A stretch of 64,000 nucleotides of DNA, taken from positions 67,860 through 131,859 of the forward strand of contig JBPCKT010000053.1 of assembly GCA_051004015.1 (NCBI GenBank), written 5' to 3'. Positions 51,431 to 60,926 of this stretch are shown in pieces. The DNA comes from SXOA01 sp051004015. Its GTDB lineage: Bacteria; Planctomycetota; Planctomycetia; Pirellulales; Pirellulaceae. The notes below the pieces were generated by a model. The model did no database searches. It saw only the letters and a program-made list of their open reading frames with translations, and was not told the origin of the DNA. How positions within the stretch are numbered: position 1 is the stretch's first letter; the number at the start of each line of letters is the position of its first letter. The translations under genes were made by a program, and so were the position numbers.

Positions 51431-52102
51431 GGAACTTGTTGACTTTATGACGAATGGCTGGTTGTGAACTGTACTTGGCAACTCCAATGTGAAATCCATT
51501 CTACCGCCTCTCGCGCCCGGAACGACCCTGCTAACTTCCCGGCGCGATAACCAACTCTTGCCCCCCCGATTCTACTGTTTTTATTCAGGTTTACAGCTCT
51601 GGTTTTTCAGCCCCTTTCAGCACCAGCGGCTCGATTCGCCTGGTTGGAAGTTACTGGAAACACTGCGGTTACATCGCTCGGACTTTCCTTGGTTTTATTC
51701 ATGGCAGGCAGTAAACACGTACTTCCTAATACATAAATAGAGATGGATATGATAACTCATTTTTCACGATCAATTTAGCCTGACTACGGGTCTCAAATCC
51801 GCAGGCTGCAAGTCTCCAATCGCCATCCCTGCGACCCCTGGTTCGCGCGAAGCTTCGCCCCGCCTGAGACCATTATACAAAAGGCCACTTTAATCCTAAG
51901 TGTCCAGTTCGCGGGTGCGCGAGGGGGCGCTCCACGCTCAGCGCTGCAAGCGGCGCCAACACTAACCCGACGCGCAAGCGAGGGAGTTACGTACTGGAGC
52001 GGAAGGCGGCGGTTTTTCGAGTGAAGCGCGGAATTCCCTCGCTCGCGCGTCGGGCTAGTGATCTCACGCCTCCGGCTCAGTCCTGGCTGACGTCGGCGCC
52101 TG
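51431..52102. other. 672-bp region between the M16 and response-regulator genes
   Basis: Apart from the alternative M16 start at 51499, nothing coding is seen. The middle is AT-rich (51690-51770). A palindromic element occupies 51960-52060. Transcription of the M16 gene probably starts in the AT-rich part. Confidence 0.55.
51960..52060. repeat. Palindromic element with 26-bp arms
   Basis: Arms 51960-51985 (CACTAACCCGACGCGCAAGC...) and 52035-52060 invert with 24 of 26 matches, loop 49 bases. It sits alone in the intergenic gap. Confidence 0.9.
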
Positions 52103-52525
52103 TCAGGTGGATTGAGTCACGGCAGCGGCGTGGGGGCTAGCTCGCAGAATCTCGAAAAGCTGCTCGTTGTTAATAGGCTTGAGCAGGTGCAAGTTGATGC
52201 CGGCCGCCTGGGAACGGTCCCGATCCTCAGGCATTCCAAAGCCAGTCACCGCGATGATGAAGACGTCCTTGGTCTCCGGCTGCTCGCGCAGTCGCTGGGC
52301 CACGTCGTAGCCATTCATTCCGGGCATGCCAATGTCCAGCAGAACGAAGTCTGGCTTCAGCTCGCTTGCCAACTGTAACGCATCCGGACCATTGAAAGCG
52401 ACGGAAGCATCATGGCCCAGGTAGCGCAGCAAGATAGCCATCGTTTGAGCTGCGTCCCGGTTGTCATCCACCACCAGCACTTTTTGTGCTTCCGAGGGGA
52501 GCACGCTCCCCTTAAAACCCTTCAT
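52103..52525 (-). CDS. Single-domain response regulator
   Basis: 140 residues from ATG 52525, with a strong AGGAGGTG upstream. Receiver domain only: D20-D21 acidic pair (LVVDDNRDAAQ), phosphorylation site D64 (VLLDIGMPG), T94 (VTGFG) and K116 (LLKPIN). No output domain, so it acts as a CheY-like shuttle, probably for a hybrid kinase encoded elsewhere. Faces no partner kinase in the window. Confidence 0.92.
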   Translation of the reverse strand: MKGFKGSVLPSEAQKVLVVDDNRDAAQTMAILLRYLGHDASVAFNGPDALQLASELKPDFVLLDIGMPGMNGYDVAQRLREQPETKDVFIIAVTGFGMPEDRDRSQAAGINLHLLKPINNEQLFEILRASPHAAAVTQST

Positions 52526-52819
52526 GCCCCACCTCCTGAATTTCGGCAATGAGTAATTTCGCAATCTTGGCGCAGCACAACGACGGAATCAGTCCGAATT
52601 CGTACATATGGGCGGTGCTTTTCATTGATTATTATTCTTTTCACAATTTTCCGCTCCAGAACCGGGACCCGGCGTAGAATAAAAGCCGCGACCTAACCCC
52701 AGTAATTTCAACAACTTGCGAGCCGTTCTTAGGACTGATCACCCCTCGACCGGGCAACAAGGGTTGCCTTCTCCATCGGTGGTTCCTTCTAGGCGTTGCC
52801 AGAGGATCCAAGACCACCG

Positions 52820-53518
52820 ATGACTGATCACGTGAATGGGAACGAGCTTCTGGCTCGTATCTCGTGGGCAGATTACCCGGATCTCCTGAGCCGGCTCAAG
52901 CCCGTTCCCCTGGAGCAGGGCCTGGTCTTGTACGAGGCCCGGGCTCCCATTGAGTATGTCTACTTTCCCACCAGCGGCGCACTCTCGTCGGTCGTGGTGA
53001 TGTCCGATGGCAGCATGATCGAGGTCGCCACCGTCGGCCGGGAAGGGGCGGTGGGCCTGCCGACTTTTGGCGTCACCGGCTCGTCTCCCAACAAGGTGTT
53101 CGTGCAAGTCCCCGGCGAGGCGCTGCGGATCGAAGTGGCGCTCTTCCAAAAGCGGGTGGAAAACGACGAGCCGCTGCGGAAATTGCTGCTCAAGTACCAG
53201 GAGGCGTTCATCGTTCAAGTCTCGCAGTCGGTGGCCTGCAACGGCCTGCATGCGGTTCCGGAGCGCTGCTGCCGCTGGCTGCTGATGACGCACGACTGTG
53301 TGGACGGCCATGAGATTCTGCTCACGCACGAGTTCATGTCGGTGATGCTGGGAGTCCGGCGGCCGAGCGTGACGGAGGTCCTGCGAGGTTTGAAGGAGCG
53401 AGGGCTGATCAGCTACACTCGGGGAAAAATCACTGTTTTGGACCGCCAGGGTTTGGAAGAGGGTTCCTGCGAATGTTACCGCGTCGTGCGGGATGAATAT
53501 GCCCGGCTCTTAGATTAA
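52820..53518 (+). CDS. Crp/Fnr family transcriptional regulator
   Basis: 232 residues from ATG 52820 (MTDHVNGNELLARISWADYP). N-terminal cyclic-nucleotide-binding-like beta roll (VLYEARAPIEYVYFPTSGAL, VEVATVGREGAVGLPTFGVT) without the Arg/Ser cAMP pocket, dimerisation helix, then a winged helix (HEFMSVMLGVRRPSVTEVLR, GLISYTRGKITVLD). Probably binds a non-cAMP ligand or none. Lies before a palindromic element and the kinase gene. Confidence 0.88.
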   Translation: MTDHVNGNELLARISWADYPDLLSRLKPVPLEQGLVLYEARAPIEYVYFPTSGALSSVVVMSDGSMIEVATVGREGAVGLPTFGVTGSSPNKVFVQVPGEALRIEVALFQKRVENDEPLRKLLLKYQEAFIVQVSQSVACNGLHAVPERCCRWLLMTHDCVDGHEILLTHEFMSVMLGVRRPSVTEVLRGLKERGLISYTRGKITVLDRQGLEEGSCECYRVVRDEYARLLD

Positions 53519-53519
53519 C

Positions 53520-53619
53520 CGGCGAGCGGCCTGCGTAAGCTGGCCGGTAATGGGGAACCGGCGAAAAGAGCTGCCCCACCCTGCGGACTCACCGGCCAGC
53601 TTACGCTGGCCGCTCGCCG
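53520..53619. repeat. Palindromic element with 29-bp arms
   Basis: Arms 53520-53548 (CGGCGAGCGGCCTGCGTAAG...) and 53591-53619 invert at 28 of 29 positions with a 42-base centre. It directly follows the Crp/Fnr stop. Confidence 0.9.
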
Positions 53620-53688
53620 AGAACCGCATTTCCGCGTTGACTCTCCACCTTCCAGGCTTTAGCCTGAATGGACGAGGGGATATTTCGT

Positions 53689-56600
53689 ATGTCGCGGGGG
53701 TCCGTCACGCAGTTCCTGACCGAAGCCGAGCGGTCGGGCGTCTTTGCGCCGGAACGGTCCCAGGAGGTTACGGCGCTCGCCGCCGGCGATAGCTCGCTGT
53801 CGGTGGAGCAGGTGGCGTCCCAAATGGTGGAACGCAACATCCTGACGGTGTTTCAGGCCGAGCAACTGCTGGCCGGACGTGGCAGCGAATGTTTGATCGC
53901 CGGCCGTTACCGGGTGTTGGAAAAGCTCGGCGAAGGGGGAATGGGGACCGTTTACAAGGCCCAGGATACGAACCTGGACCGCGTCGTGGCGATCAAAGTC
54001 CTTCCCGCCGGGCGGCTCCATGACGCGGATGCCATCGCCCGCTTCCAGCGCGAGGCCAAGGCGCTGGCCCGGCTGTCACATCCGCACATCATCCAGGCCT
54101 ACGACAGCGGGTCCGATCACGGGCGGCACTTCCTGGTGATGGAGTTCGTGGAAGGGCTCGGCCTGGACAAAGTGCTGCGGCAGCACGGGGCGCTCCCTCC
54201 CTCCGTCGCGGCGGATTTCGTCCACCAGGCAGCCGTGGGCCTGGAGCACGCGCACGAAAAGGGGCTGGTGCATCGCGACCTCAAGCCGGCCAATCTGCTG
54301 ATGGCGGGGACCTATCCGCAGCGAGCCTCCAAACCGACGGGCTCCAAGTCAGCGCCTGCGGTCGTGAAGATTCTCGACCTGGGACTCGCCCGCTTCTTGC
54401 AGGATCAAATGGGGGATCGCCAGTTGACGCAAGAGGGAGCCGGCATGGGGACGCCGGATTACATGGCCCCCGAGCAGTTCCGCGACGCTTTGAACGCCGA
54501 TGTCCGCTCCGATATCTACGGCCTCGGGTGTACGCTCTACCATCTGATTGGGGGTCAGGTCCCCTTTCCCGGCTCCTCGTTCTCCGAAAAGGCCCTGGCC
54601 CACGCCAAGAAGGAGCCGGTCCCGCTGGAGGAGCGCTGCCCGGAGGTTCCGGCTGGCTTGGCCGTCGCAGTCTCCAAGATGATGGCCAAACATCCTCAGG
54701 ATCGATTTCAAACCGCCGGCGAAGTCGCCCTGGCCTTGGCTCCGTTTGTCGCGGGAAGCTCCCAATCCGTCGTGCGGCTGAAAGCGACCGGGCAGTGGCA
54801 GCAGTTGTCGGCGGCCCGGCAGGCGGCTGGCAAGCGACCGCTGATTCTGGCCGTCAGCGCGGCGACGATCATCACGTCCATAGTTTGCGCGCTGCTGGCC
54901 TGGCCGTTCATGTTCCCGCCGGCGAATGGCGGGAACTCCGCGGAACTGCCCCACGAAAAAGGGAATCCGGAAGTCGGCAAAAATGCGCCGCCGAAGATCG
55001 TCACGATGGAAAATGGCTTGACCGTTGCCAAGGACGGCACGGGGCAGTACAGAACCATCACCGAGGCGTTAGAAAAAGTCGAATCCGGCCAGACGATTCG
55101 CGTGCTCGATGAGGCCGTTTACAAAGAGCTGCTTACCATCAACCGGCCGGCCCACCAAACTGGAATCACTTTGGAGGCGGTGCGAGGCGCCACGCTGCAA
55201 TTCCCGGCAGGGAGCATGGGAATCAGGATCATCAATGTTCAAGGGCTCACGATCCGCGGCTTTCGCTGCACGAATGAAGCGGACATGAAGTTTTTCATTG
55301 GGGCGAAAGGCCGTTGCCAGGGACTCCGGCTGAGCTCCTTGCGGATGACTGCAACGCTGCCGAGCATTTGCAATATCACACTGGAGGGGATCGCGCCCGG
55401 CGGAGACCAAATGGTTGTGGAGAACTGCACGTTCCAAGGAGGGAGCGGCGGCGTGCGAGTGAGCGGCTTCATCACCTATACCCAGCCTGGACCCTGCGGC
55501 ACGATTCTGATCCGAGACAATTCGATCCTGGACTGCGCCGCGGGGATTCTCTTGGTGGGAAGTCTCAAGCAGGTCTGCGTGGTGGGGAACCGTGTGGGAT
55601 TTTCGGAGCGAGTGGGGATTCAACTGGAGAACCTGTTGCCGGGAACGGAAAATATCTGGATCGCCAACAATACCGTCTTTGAGTGTGCGACCGACTTTCG
55701 GTACTGGGAGGACAGCAGCCTGCCGCTCGCACGCAAGAACATCCGCATCCGCAACAACCTGCTGCTGAAAAGCACCGACAACGACATGAATTTTATCGAC
55801 AGCGGCGGAGACCCCATGAACCATCGCGGCGCAGGGGACGGGAAGGCGCTGCTTGGCGTGTGGGAATGGGGGAACAACTGGCGAGAAACACCCGAGGTTG
55901 AGGGCGCTGACCTCCTTTCCAAGAGCTGGATTCCCGTGGCCCCCACCGACACGCGCCAAGACAAAATTCCTAACCTGAACCGCGACCCCAAGGCGGCGGA
56001 TTTTCTGCAACCGGCGAAGGACTCGCCGCTGGCCACGGCCGGCGCTGGGGGAGATTTGCCGGCCTATGTCGGCGCCGTTCCGCCTGTCGGAACCAAAGCG
56101 TGGGACTGGGACCAGACGTGGAAGGCATTGGAGGCAGCCGCCAAGGTCGTGACGATCGAAAACGGCTGGACGGTCGCCCAGGATGGGACAGGTCAGTACA
56201 AGACGATCGGCGAAGCGCTCGACAAAGTCAGCCCAGGACAGACGATTCGCGTGCTCGACAATGCGGTTTACAAGGAGCTGCTGAACATCAATCGGCCCAC
56301 GAGCCAGGCCGGAATCACGTTGGAAGCCCCACAAGACGCCACGCTGCAATTCCCAGGATCAGGTTTTGGAATCAAGATCACCAAAGTTCCGAGGGTCACG
56401 TTGCGTGGGTTTCGGTTTACCCATGAAGCGGACTTGAAGGCGTTCGTTGTGGCGATCGGGCCTTGCCAGGGGCTCCGGCTGAGTTCCTTGCGCATGAACA
56501 CCACAATCCCGGGGTTTCAAAACATTGCGCTCGAAGCGATCGCGCCCGGGGGAGATCGAATGGTCGTGGAGAATTGCACGATTCGCGGGGGAGGCGTCGG

Positions 56601-57300
56601 TGTGCGATTGAGCGGTTACAGCAACTATGACCAGCCGGACCCCTGTGGAACGATCCTGATTCGGGAAAATACGATTCTGGACTGCAACATGGGAATTGGG
56701 CTGACGGGTTGCCTCAAGCAAGTGTGCGTAGTGGGAAACCGGGTGGGGTTTTCGATGGCGGGGATTCAACCGGAAAACCTGCTGCCGGGAACGGAGCATA
56801 TCTGGATCGCCAACAATACTTTCGTCGAATGTACGTTCGCCTTGCGCTATTGGGACAACGCCAGCCTACCCCTTGCGCGCAAGAACATTCGTATTAGCAA
56901 CAACCTGATGCTGAAGAGCACCAGCGTCGACATGATTTTTATCGACAGCGGCGGAGACCCGCTAAAGCAACGCGGCCATGGGGACGGGAAGGCTTTGCAT
57001 ACCGCGTGGCAATGGGGGAACAACTGGCGCGAAACGCCCGTGGTCGTCGGCACGGACGAACTTTCCAAGAGCTGGATACCCGTGGCCCCTGGCGATGAGC
57101 GCCGGGACGAAATCGCCGACGTCAACCGCGATGCCAAGGCCGCCGAATTCCAGCAACCGGCGAAGGATTCCCCGCTGGCCACCGCTGGCGCCGGGGGCGA
57201 CTTGCCGGCCTATGTCGGCGCAGTTCCTCCTGCTGGCACCGCGGCCTGGGACTGGGATCGGACGTGGAAAGCGCTTGAAAAAGCGACCGCCAAGGAATGA
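53689..57300 (+). CDS. Ser/Thr protein kinase with duplicated extracellular beta-helix domain
   Basis: 1203 residues from ATG 53689 (MSRGSVTQFLTEAERSGVF); ATG 53668 would add 7. The N-terminal ~70 residues are the planctomycete pre-kinase helix bundle; the kinase follows: GEGGMGTVYKA, VAIK (K103), HRDLKPAN (catalytic D197), DLG (D230, in place of DFG), GTPDYMAPEQ. One membrane helix near residue 400 (LILAVSAATIITSIVCALLA). The C-terminus is two consecutive copies (DNA 54993-56141 and 56142-57290) of a ~380-residue unit with right-handed beta-helix character (pectin-lyase-like). Likely a transmembrane sensor whose kinase is cytoplasmic. Confidence 0.9.
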   Translation: MSRGSVTQFLTEAERSGVFAPERSQEVTALAAGDSSLSVEQVASQMVERNILTVFQAEQLLAGRGSECLIAGRYRVLEKLGEGGMGTVYKAQDTNLDRVVAIKVLPAGRLHDADAIARFQREAKALARLSHPHIIQAYDSGSDHGRHFLVMEFVEGLGLDKVLRQHGALPPSVAADFVHQAAVGLEHAHEKGLVHRDLKPANLLMAGTYPQRASKPTGSKSAPAVVKILDLGLARFLQDQMGDRQLTQEGAGMGTPDYMAPEQFRDALNADVRSDIYGLGCTLYHLIGGQVPFPGSSFSEKALAHAKKEPVPLEERCPEVPAGLAVAVSKMMAKHPQDRFQTAGEVALALAPFVAGSSQSVVRLKATGQWQQLSAARQAAGKRPLILAVSAATIITSIVCALLAWPFMFPPANGGNSAELPHEKGNPEVGKNAPPKIVTMENGLTVAKDGTGQYRTITEALEKVESGQTIRVLDEAVYKELLTINRPAHQTGITLEAVRGATLQFPAGSMGIRIINVQGLTIRGFRCTNEADMKFFIGAKGRCQGLRLSSLRMTATLPSICNITLEGIAPGGDQMVVENCTFQGGSGGVRVSGFITYTQPGPCGTILIRDNSILDCAAGILLVGSLKQVCVVGNRVGFSERVGIQLENLLPGTENIWIANNTVFECATDFRYWEDSSLPLARKNIRIRNNLLLKSTDNDMNFIDSGGDPMNHRGAGDGKALLGVWEWGNNWRETPEVEGADLLSKSWIPVAPTDTRQDKIPNLNRDPKAADFLQPAKDSPLATAGAGGDLPAYVGAVPPVGTKAWDWDQTWKALEAAAKVVTIENGWTVAQDGTGQYKTIGEALDKVSPGQTIRVLDNAVYKELLNINRPTSQAGITLEAPQDATLQFPGSGFGIKITKVPRVTLRGFRFTHEADLKAFVVAIGPCQGLRLSSLRMNTTIPGFQNIALEAIAPGGDRMVVENCTIRGGGVGVRLSGYSNYDQPDPCGTILIRENTILDCNMGIGLTGCLKQVCVVGNRVGFSMAGIQPENLLPGTEHIWIANNTFVECTFALRYWDNASLPLARKNIRISNNLMLKSTSVDMIFIDSGGDPLKQRGHGDGKALHTAWQWGNNWRETPVVVGTDELSKSWIPVAPGDERRDEIADVNRDAKAAEFQQPAKDSPLATAGAGGDLPAYVGAVPPAGTAAWDWDRTWKALEKATAKE

Positions 57301-57333
57301 GCCAGCAGTCCTGCTTCTCCGCGGCGAAGAAGT

Positions 57334-58224
57334 TCAACTTTGCGATTCAATGATTGCCTTCAGTCCGTCGCGGTAACTGGGATAGAGGAGCTTTGGGGCA
57401 AGTTCGCGGAAGAGTTTGGCGGGGAGGATTCGCTTGTCGCTGCCGGCGCGAAGTGCGGCGGGGGAGTTTGTATCGGGGGGAACGAACTGCGGTTCGGGGG
57501 CCGCGAGCAGGCGGGCGAGCTCGCGATAGTAGTCGGCTCGCAGCACGGGGCTGCCGTCGGAGACGCAGTAAAGATTGGGAACCTCGGCGCGCTGATCAGC
57601 GAGCAGGACGATCCGGGCTGCGTCGTCCACATGAACCAGGTTCAGCCAGCCTTCCGCCGGAGCGTCAATCGGCCGGCCCGCTTGCAGGTCGGCGACTCGG
57701 GGAAGTCGGCCGGGGCCATAGATGCCCGCCAGCCGCAGGATGATACCGCGGCTGCCGTGGGGATGGGCTTGCAGGACTTGCTCGGCGGCAAGGGAAGCTT
57801 TGCCTCCTTCGCGGGTCGGCTGGGGCGGAGTTTCTTCATCGACGAACTCGCCCGTGGCAGCGCCGTAAACCCCGGTCGAGCTGATGTAAATCCAGCGACA
57901 CGATTGGCCCCCGGCGGAGTTTAAGACCTTGGAATTGAGCAGGCTGGCCAGGCCGCCGGCGTAGACCTGCTCAATGGGCTGCGGCGACTTTCGGTCATAA
58001 CCGACGGAGTAGAGGACGGTGGAGAAGCCCTCGGCGGGAAACTGGGACGCAGAGTGAACAGGAAGATCATTGATGTCCATAACGACAGCAGAAATCCCTT
58101 CGCGGCTGAGCTCTTGGGCCTTGTCGGCCGACCGCGTCAGGACGCACACCTGCTCCCCGGCCGCCCGCCACAGCCGTGCCACTCGGCTTCCCAAATATCC
58201 GCAGCCGACGATGAGTTTTGCCAC
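57334..58224 (-). CDS. NAD-dependent epimerase/dehydratase (extended SDR)
   Basis: 296 residues from GTG 58224 (VAKLIVGCGYLGSRVARL); another GTG at 58287 is possible but adds an unconvincing leader. Rossmann glycine motif GCGYLGSR, Ser/Tyr-region YISSTGVYGAATGEFVDEET, IILRLAGIYGPGR and NLVHVDDAARIVLLAD. Resembles the YeeZ/YedG-like branch acting on sugar-nucleotides or quinones; the substrate is not predictable. Convergent with the kinase gene (33 bases between stops). Confidence 0.82.
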   Translation of the reverse strand: MAKLIVGCGYLGSRVARLWRAAGEQVCVLTRSADKAQELSREGISAVVMDINDLPVHSASQFPAEGFSTVLYSVGYDRKSPQPIEQVYAGGLASLLNSKVLNSAGGQSCRWIYISSTGVYGAATGEFVDEETPPQPTREGGKASLAAEQVLQAHPHGSRGIILRLAGIYGPGRLPRVADLQAGRPIDAPAEGWLNLVHVDDAARIVLLADQRAEVPNLYCVSDGSPVLRADYYRELARLLAAPEPQFVPPDTNSPAALRAGSDKRILPAKLFRELAPKLLYPSYRDGLKAIIESQS

Positions 58225-58509
58225 GCGTTTTTCCCATTCCCCGAATATGTAATATCTTCGTAAACTGGCGTGCCCGCGGAGGTCCACTTGCGTATCATAT
58301 TCTAAGGAATGCGAAAGGTTTGCCGCCTGCGGTCAGCTTGCGGGCGAGCGAGGCTTGGAATGGACGATAAAATGCCGGGGGATGTACGGATTAAATCGAA
58401 GCACAAAACTGAGGCATTTTCAATTTGAATCGGGTATGATTAATGGGCTGTCCGGCTCATCAGGGTTGAGAAGCCGAACAGCTGCACACTCAGCACTCGG
58501 AGTACAGCG

Positions 58510-59568
58510 ATGCGAAGGAATGTCACGGGTCGGTGGTTTGGCTCCCTGCTCATGATGGCGGCTCTCGCCTGCGGCGGACTTCGCGTCAGCCGGGCCGACG
58601 AAGCGGTATCGACGCCATCCGCTCCTGCCGCGGCTCCGGCCACGATGGCAGAAACGGTCAGCGACGGCCTGAGCAAGATCCTGATGGGGGGCGCTCCGGG
58701 AAGCGTCGCCGATTTGAAGGCCATGCAGCAGCGGGTGCAAAAGCTGAGCGAGAAGCTCATGCTGGCAACCGTGGGTGTGCAGGTGGGTCAGGCGCAGGGA
58801 AGCGGCGTCATCGTCAGCAAGGATGGCTACGTTTTGACGGCTGCCCATGTCTCCGGCAATCCCGGGCGGGACGTGATCTTCATCATGTCCGATGGCAAGA
58901 TGCTCAAGGGAAAGACGCTCGGCCTGAACCGCACCCTCGACGCGGGGCTGATGAAAATCGCCGAAGGGAGCGACTTCCCCTCCGTGGAGATGGGGCTTTC
59001 GGACATACTAAAAGATGGCCAGTGGTGCCTGGCGACCGGCCATCCCGGTGGGTATCAGTCGGACCGCAAGCCAGTGCTGCGGCTGGGGCGGGTGCTGCTG
59101 AGCGATAACTCCACGATCACGACGGACTGCACGCTGGTCGGCGGCGACTCCGGCGGCCCGCTGTTCGACTTCGAAGGCAAGGTGATCGGTATCAACAGCC
59201 GCATCGCCGGGCCGATCAACGCCAACATGCACGTACCGGTCAATACCTTCAAGGAGACCTGGGACCGGATGGTGAAGGGGGACGCTTGGGGCCATCTGCC
59301 GGGCAACGACCCTTACGTGGGCGTTAAAGGAGATGCCACCTCCAAAGAAGCCAGAATTGCCACGGTCTATCCGGATACGCCTGCCGCGAAGGCGGGGATA
59401 TTGGTTGGTGATATGATTATCTCGGTAAACGATATAGCTGTGGCGGACTACGCCGCCTTCCAGAGAAGTATCAACGATCATCAACCAGGCGACGAGTTGC
59501 AGCTGAAGATCAAGCGCGGCGACATGGACGTGGAAATCAAGGTGAAGCTTGCGAAAAAGGGCCGCTAA
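58510..59568 (+). CDS. HtrA-like S1C serine protease with PDZ domain
   Basis: 352 residues from ATG 58510. Signal peptide MRRNVTGRWFGSLLMMAALA. Trypsin-like domain with an intact triad: H113 (LTAAHVSGN), D144 (TLDAGLMKI), S214 (VGGDSGGPLFD). PDZ domain at about 265-350 (YVGVKGDATSKEARIATVYP, GDMIISVNDIAVADYAAFQR). An exported DegP/HtrA-type quality-control protease. The next gene, also HtrA-like, follows after 97 bases; the two may work together. Confidence 0.9.
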   Translation: MRRNVTGRWFGSLLMMAALACGGLRVSRADEAVSTPSAPAAAPATMAETVSDGLSKILMGGAPGSVADLKAMQQRVQKLSEKLMLATVGVQVGQAQGSGVIVSKDGYVLTAAHVSGNPGRDVIFIMSDGKMLKGKTLGLNRTLDAGLMKIAEGSDFPSVEMGLSDILKDGQWCLATGHPGGYQSDRKPVLRLGRVLLSDNSTITTDCTLVGGDSGGPLFDFEGKVIGINSRIAGPINANMHVPVNTFKETWDRMVKGDAWGHLPGNDPYVGVKGDATSKEARIATVYPDTPAAKAGILVGDMIISVNDIAVADYAAFQRSINDHQPGDELQLKIKRGDMDVEIKVKLAKKGR

Positions 59569-59665
59569 CGCAGCCGCAGGCGGCCCGCCTGCGAGCTCGA
59601 TTCCAGGTACACTGGTTTGGAAACCCACGGGCCGGTCGCCTGTGGCTACACAAGGAGTGAAGGCT

Positions 59666-60733
59666 GTGAAGAAGATGCGACTGGGTTTGATACTCGCTGT
59701 AATAGCCGCGATCTTGACTTTCACAGGCATGGCGGCAGCCCAGGCGGACCGCTCGCACAACCGGGTTCTGGCCGCTTTCCGGGACGTGGTCAGCGAGTCC
59801 ACGAAGAGCACCGTGCAAATCACTTGCGACGGGCAGATGGCTGCTCTGGGCGCGATTGTCGATGCCAACGGCTTCATCGTCACCAAAGCCAGCGAGATCA
59901 AAGGGAAGATCGAGTGCCAGTTGCAGGACGGCCGCAAGCTGCCGGCTCAGCTCATCGGGCGCGATCCGAGCCTGGATCTGGCAATGTTGAAGGTTGACGC
60001 CAAGGACTTGCCCGTGGTGGCGTGGCGCGACGAGGCCCCAGCCGTCGGCAGTTGGCTGGCCACCTCCGGCTTGCACAAGGATCCCGTGGCGATTGGCGTG
60101 GTCAGCGTCGCGGCCCGCAAGATATCCGCCCCGTTTGGGTACATGGGAGTGATGCCGGACGAGGACGAAACCGTCGCCCGCATCGCCTCGGTAAGCCGCG
60201 GCAGCGCCGCCGAGAAAGCCGGCCTGCTGGCTAAGGACGTCATCAAGAGTATCAACGGCAAGGAAGTCAAAGGGCGAAAGCAGCTCGTGGATACCATCCA
60301 CGGATATCAGCCTGGCGAAACCGTCGAGCTGGTTGTGCAGCGCGGCACGGAAGATCTGAACGTCAGGGTCACGCTGATGAGCTTGTCACAAATCGCTCAC
60401 AACGATCGAGGCCAGCCTGACCGGGCGGAATTCCAGAACAACCTGGGAGGTGCGCTCAGCGACCGGCGGGCCGGATTCATCCTGGCGATCCAGCACGATA
60501 CGGTGCTGCGGCCTTCGGAGTGTGGCGGTCCCATTGTGGATCTCGACGGCAAGGTGGTCGGCATCAACATCGCGCGCGCGGGCCGTGTGGAAAGCTATGC
60601 CCTGCCCGCGGCGACCGTGAGGAGCATGCTTCCTGACCTGATGTCCGGCAAGCTCTCTCCCACTGCCGCTGCGGAGAAAGTCGCCGACAAAGCGGCCGTT
60701 CCCACCGCGGAGCCGGAGAAGAAGGTGCAGTAG
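59666..60733 (+). CDS. Degenerate HtrA-like protein with PDZ inserted in the protease fold
   Basis: 355 residues from GTG 59666 (aaGGAG eight bases upstream; ATG 59675 is an alternative). Signal peptide MKKMRLGLILAVIAAILTFT. The trypsin fold is recognisable but the triad is lost: the His position is S76 (IVTKASEIK), Asp104 is kept (SLDLAML), and the Ser position is C286 (SECGGPIVDLDG). A PDZ domain (about 158-237) lies between the two beta-barrel lobes, not after them as in the neighbour. Probably a pseudoprotease acting as chaperone or regulator; a Cys nucleophile without His seems unlikely. Confidence 0.85.
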   Translation: MKKMRLGLILAVIAAILTFTGMAAAQADRSHNRVLAAFRDVVSESTKSTVQITCDGQMAALGAIVDANGFIVTKASEIKGKIECQLQDGRKLPAQLIGRDPSLDLAMLKVDAKDLPVVAWRDEAPAVGSWLATSGLHKDPVAIGVVSVAARKISAPFGYMGVMPDEDETVARIASVSRGSAAEKAGLLAKDVIKSINGKEVKGRKQLVDTIHGYQPGETVELVVQRGTEDLNVRVTLMSLSQIAHNDRGQPDRAEFQNNLGGALSDRRAGFILAIQHDTVLRPSECGGPIVDLDGKVVGINIARAGRVESYALPAATVRSMLPDLMSGKLSPTAAAEKVADKAAVPTAEPEKKVQ

Positions 60734-60751
60734 CTAGCACCTTGCAGTTCC

Positions 60752-60784
60752 TGGGTGGCACGCCCACGGCTTTGCGTGGGCGTG
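60752..60784. repeat. Palindromic element family 2, copy 2
   Basis: CACGCCCAC GGCTTTGC GTGGGCGTG (60759-60784), preceded by GGGTGGC; it is the inverse-orientation counterpart of 47379-47417, whose hairpin arms are identical. Follows the pseudo-HtrA stop by about 18 bases. Confidence 0.85.
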
Positions 60785-60926
60785 TTCGAGTTCCAACGAT
60801 TGATTGGACTTAACTGTCTCTTGACGTCCCGCGCTCGCCGCGGCTACCATTCCGCCCTCCCTGGTGAAGTTCGCGTTCTTTCCCGCTCGCGCAATCGCCA
60901 GTGACCTCGCGGCCAAGGAGGGCCAC

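Noticed and set aside
51489..51740. 83-residue plus-strand open frame
   Set aside because: Aromatic-rich, no signal or SD, starts antisense to the M16 alternative start; not supported.
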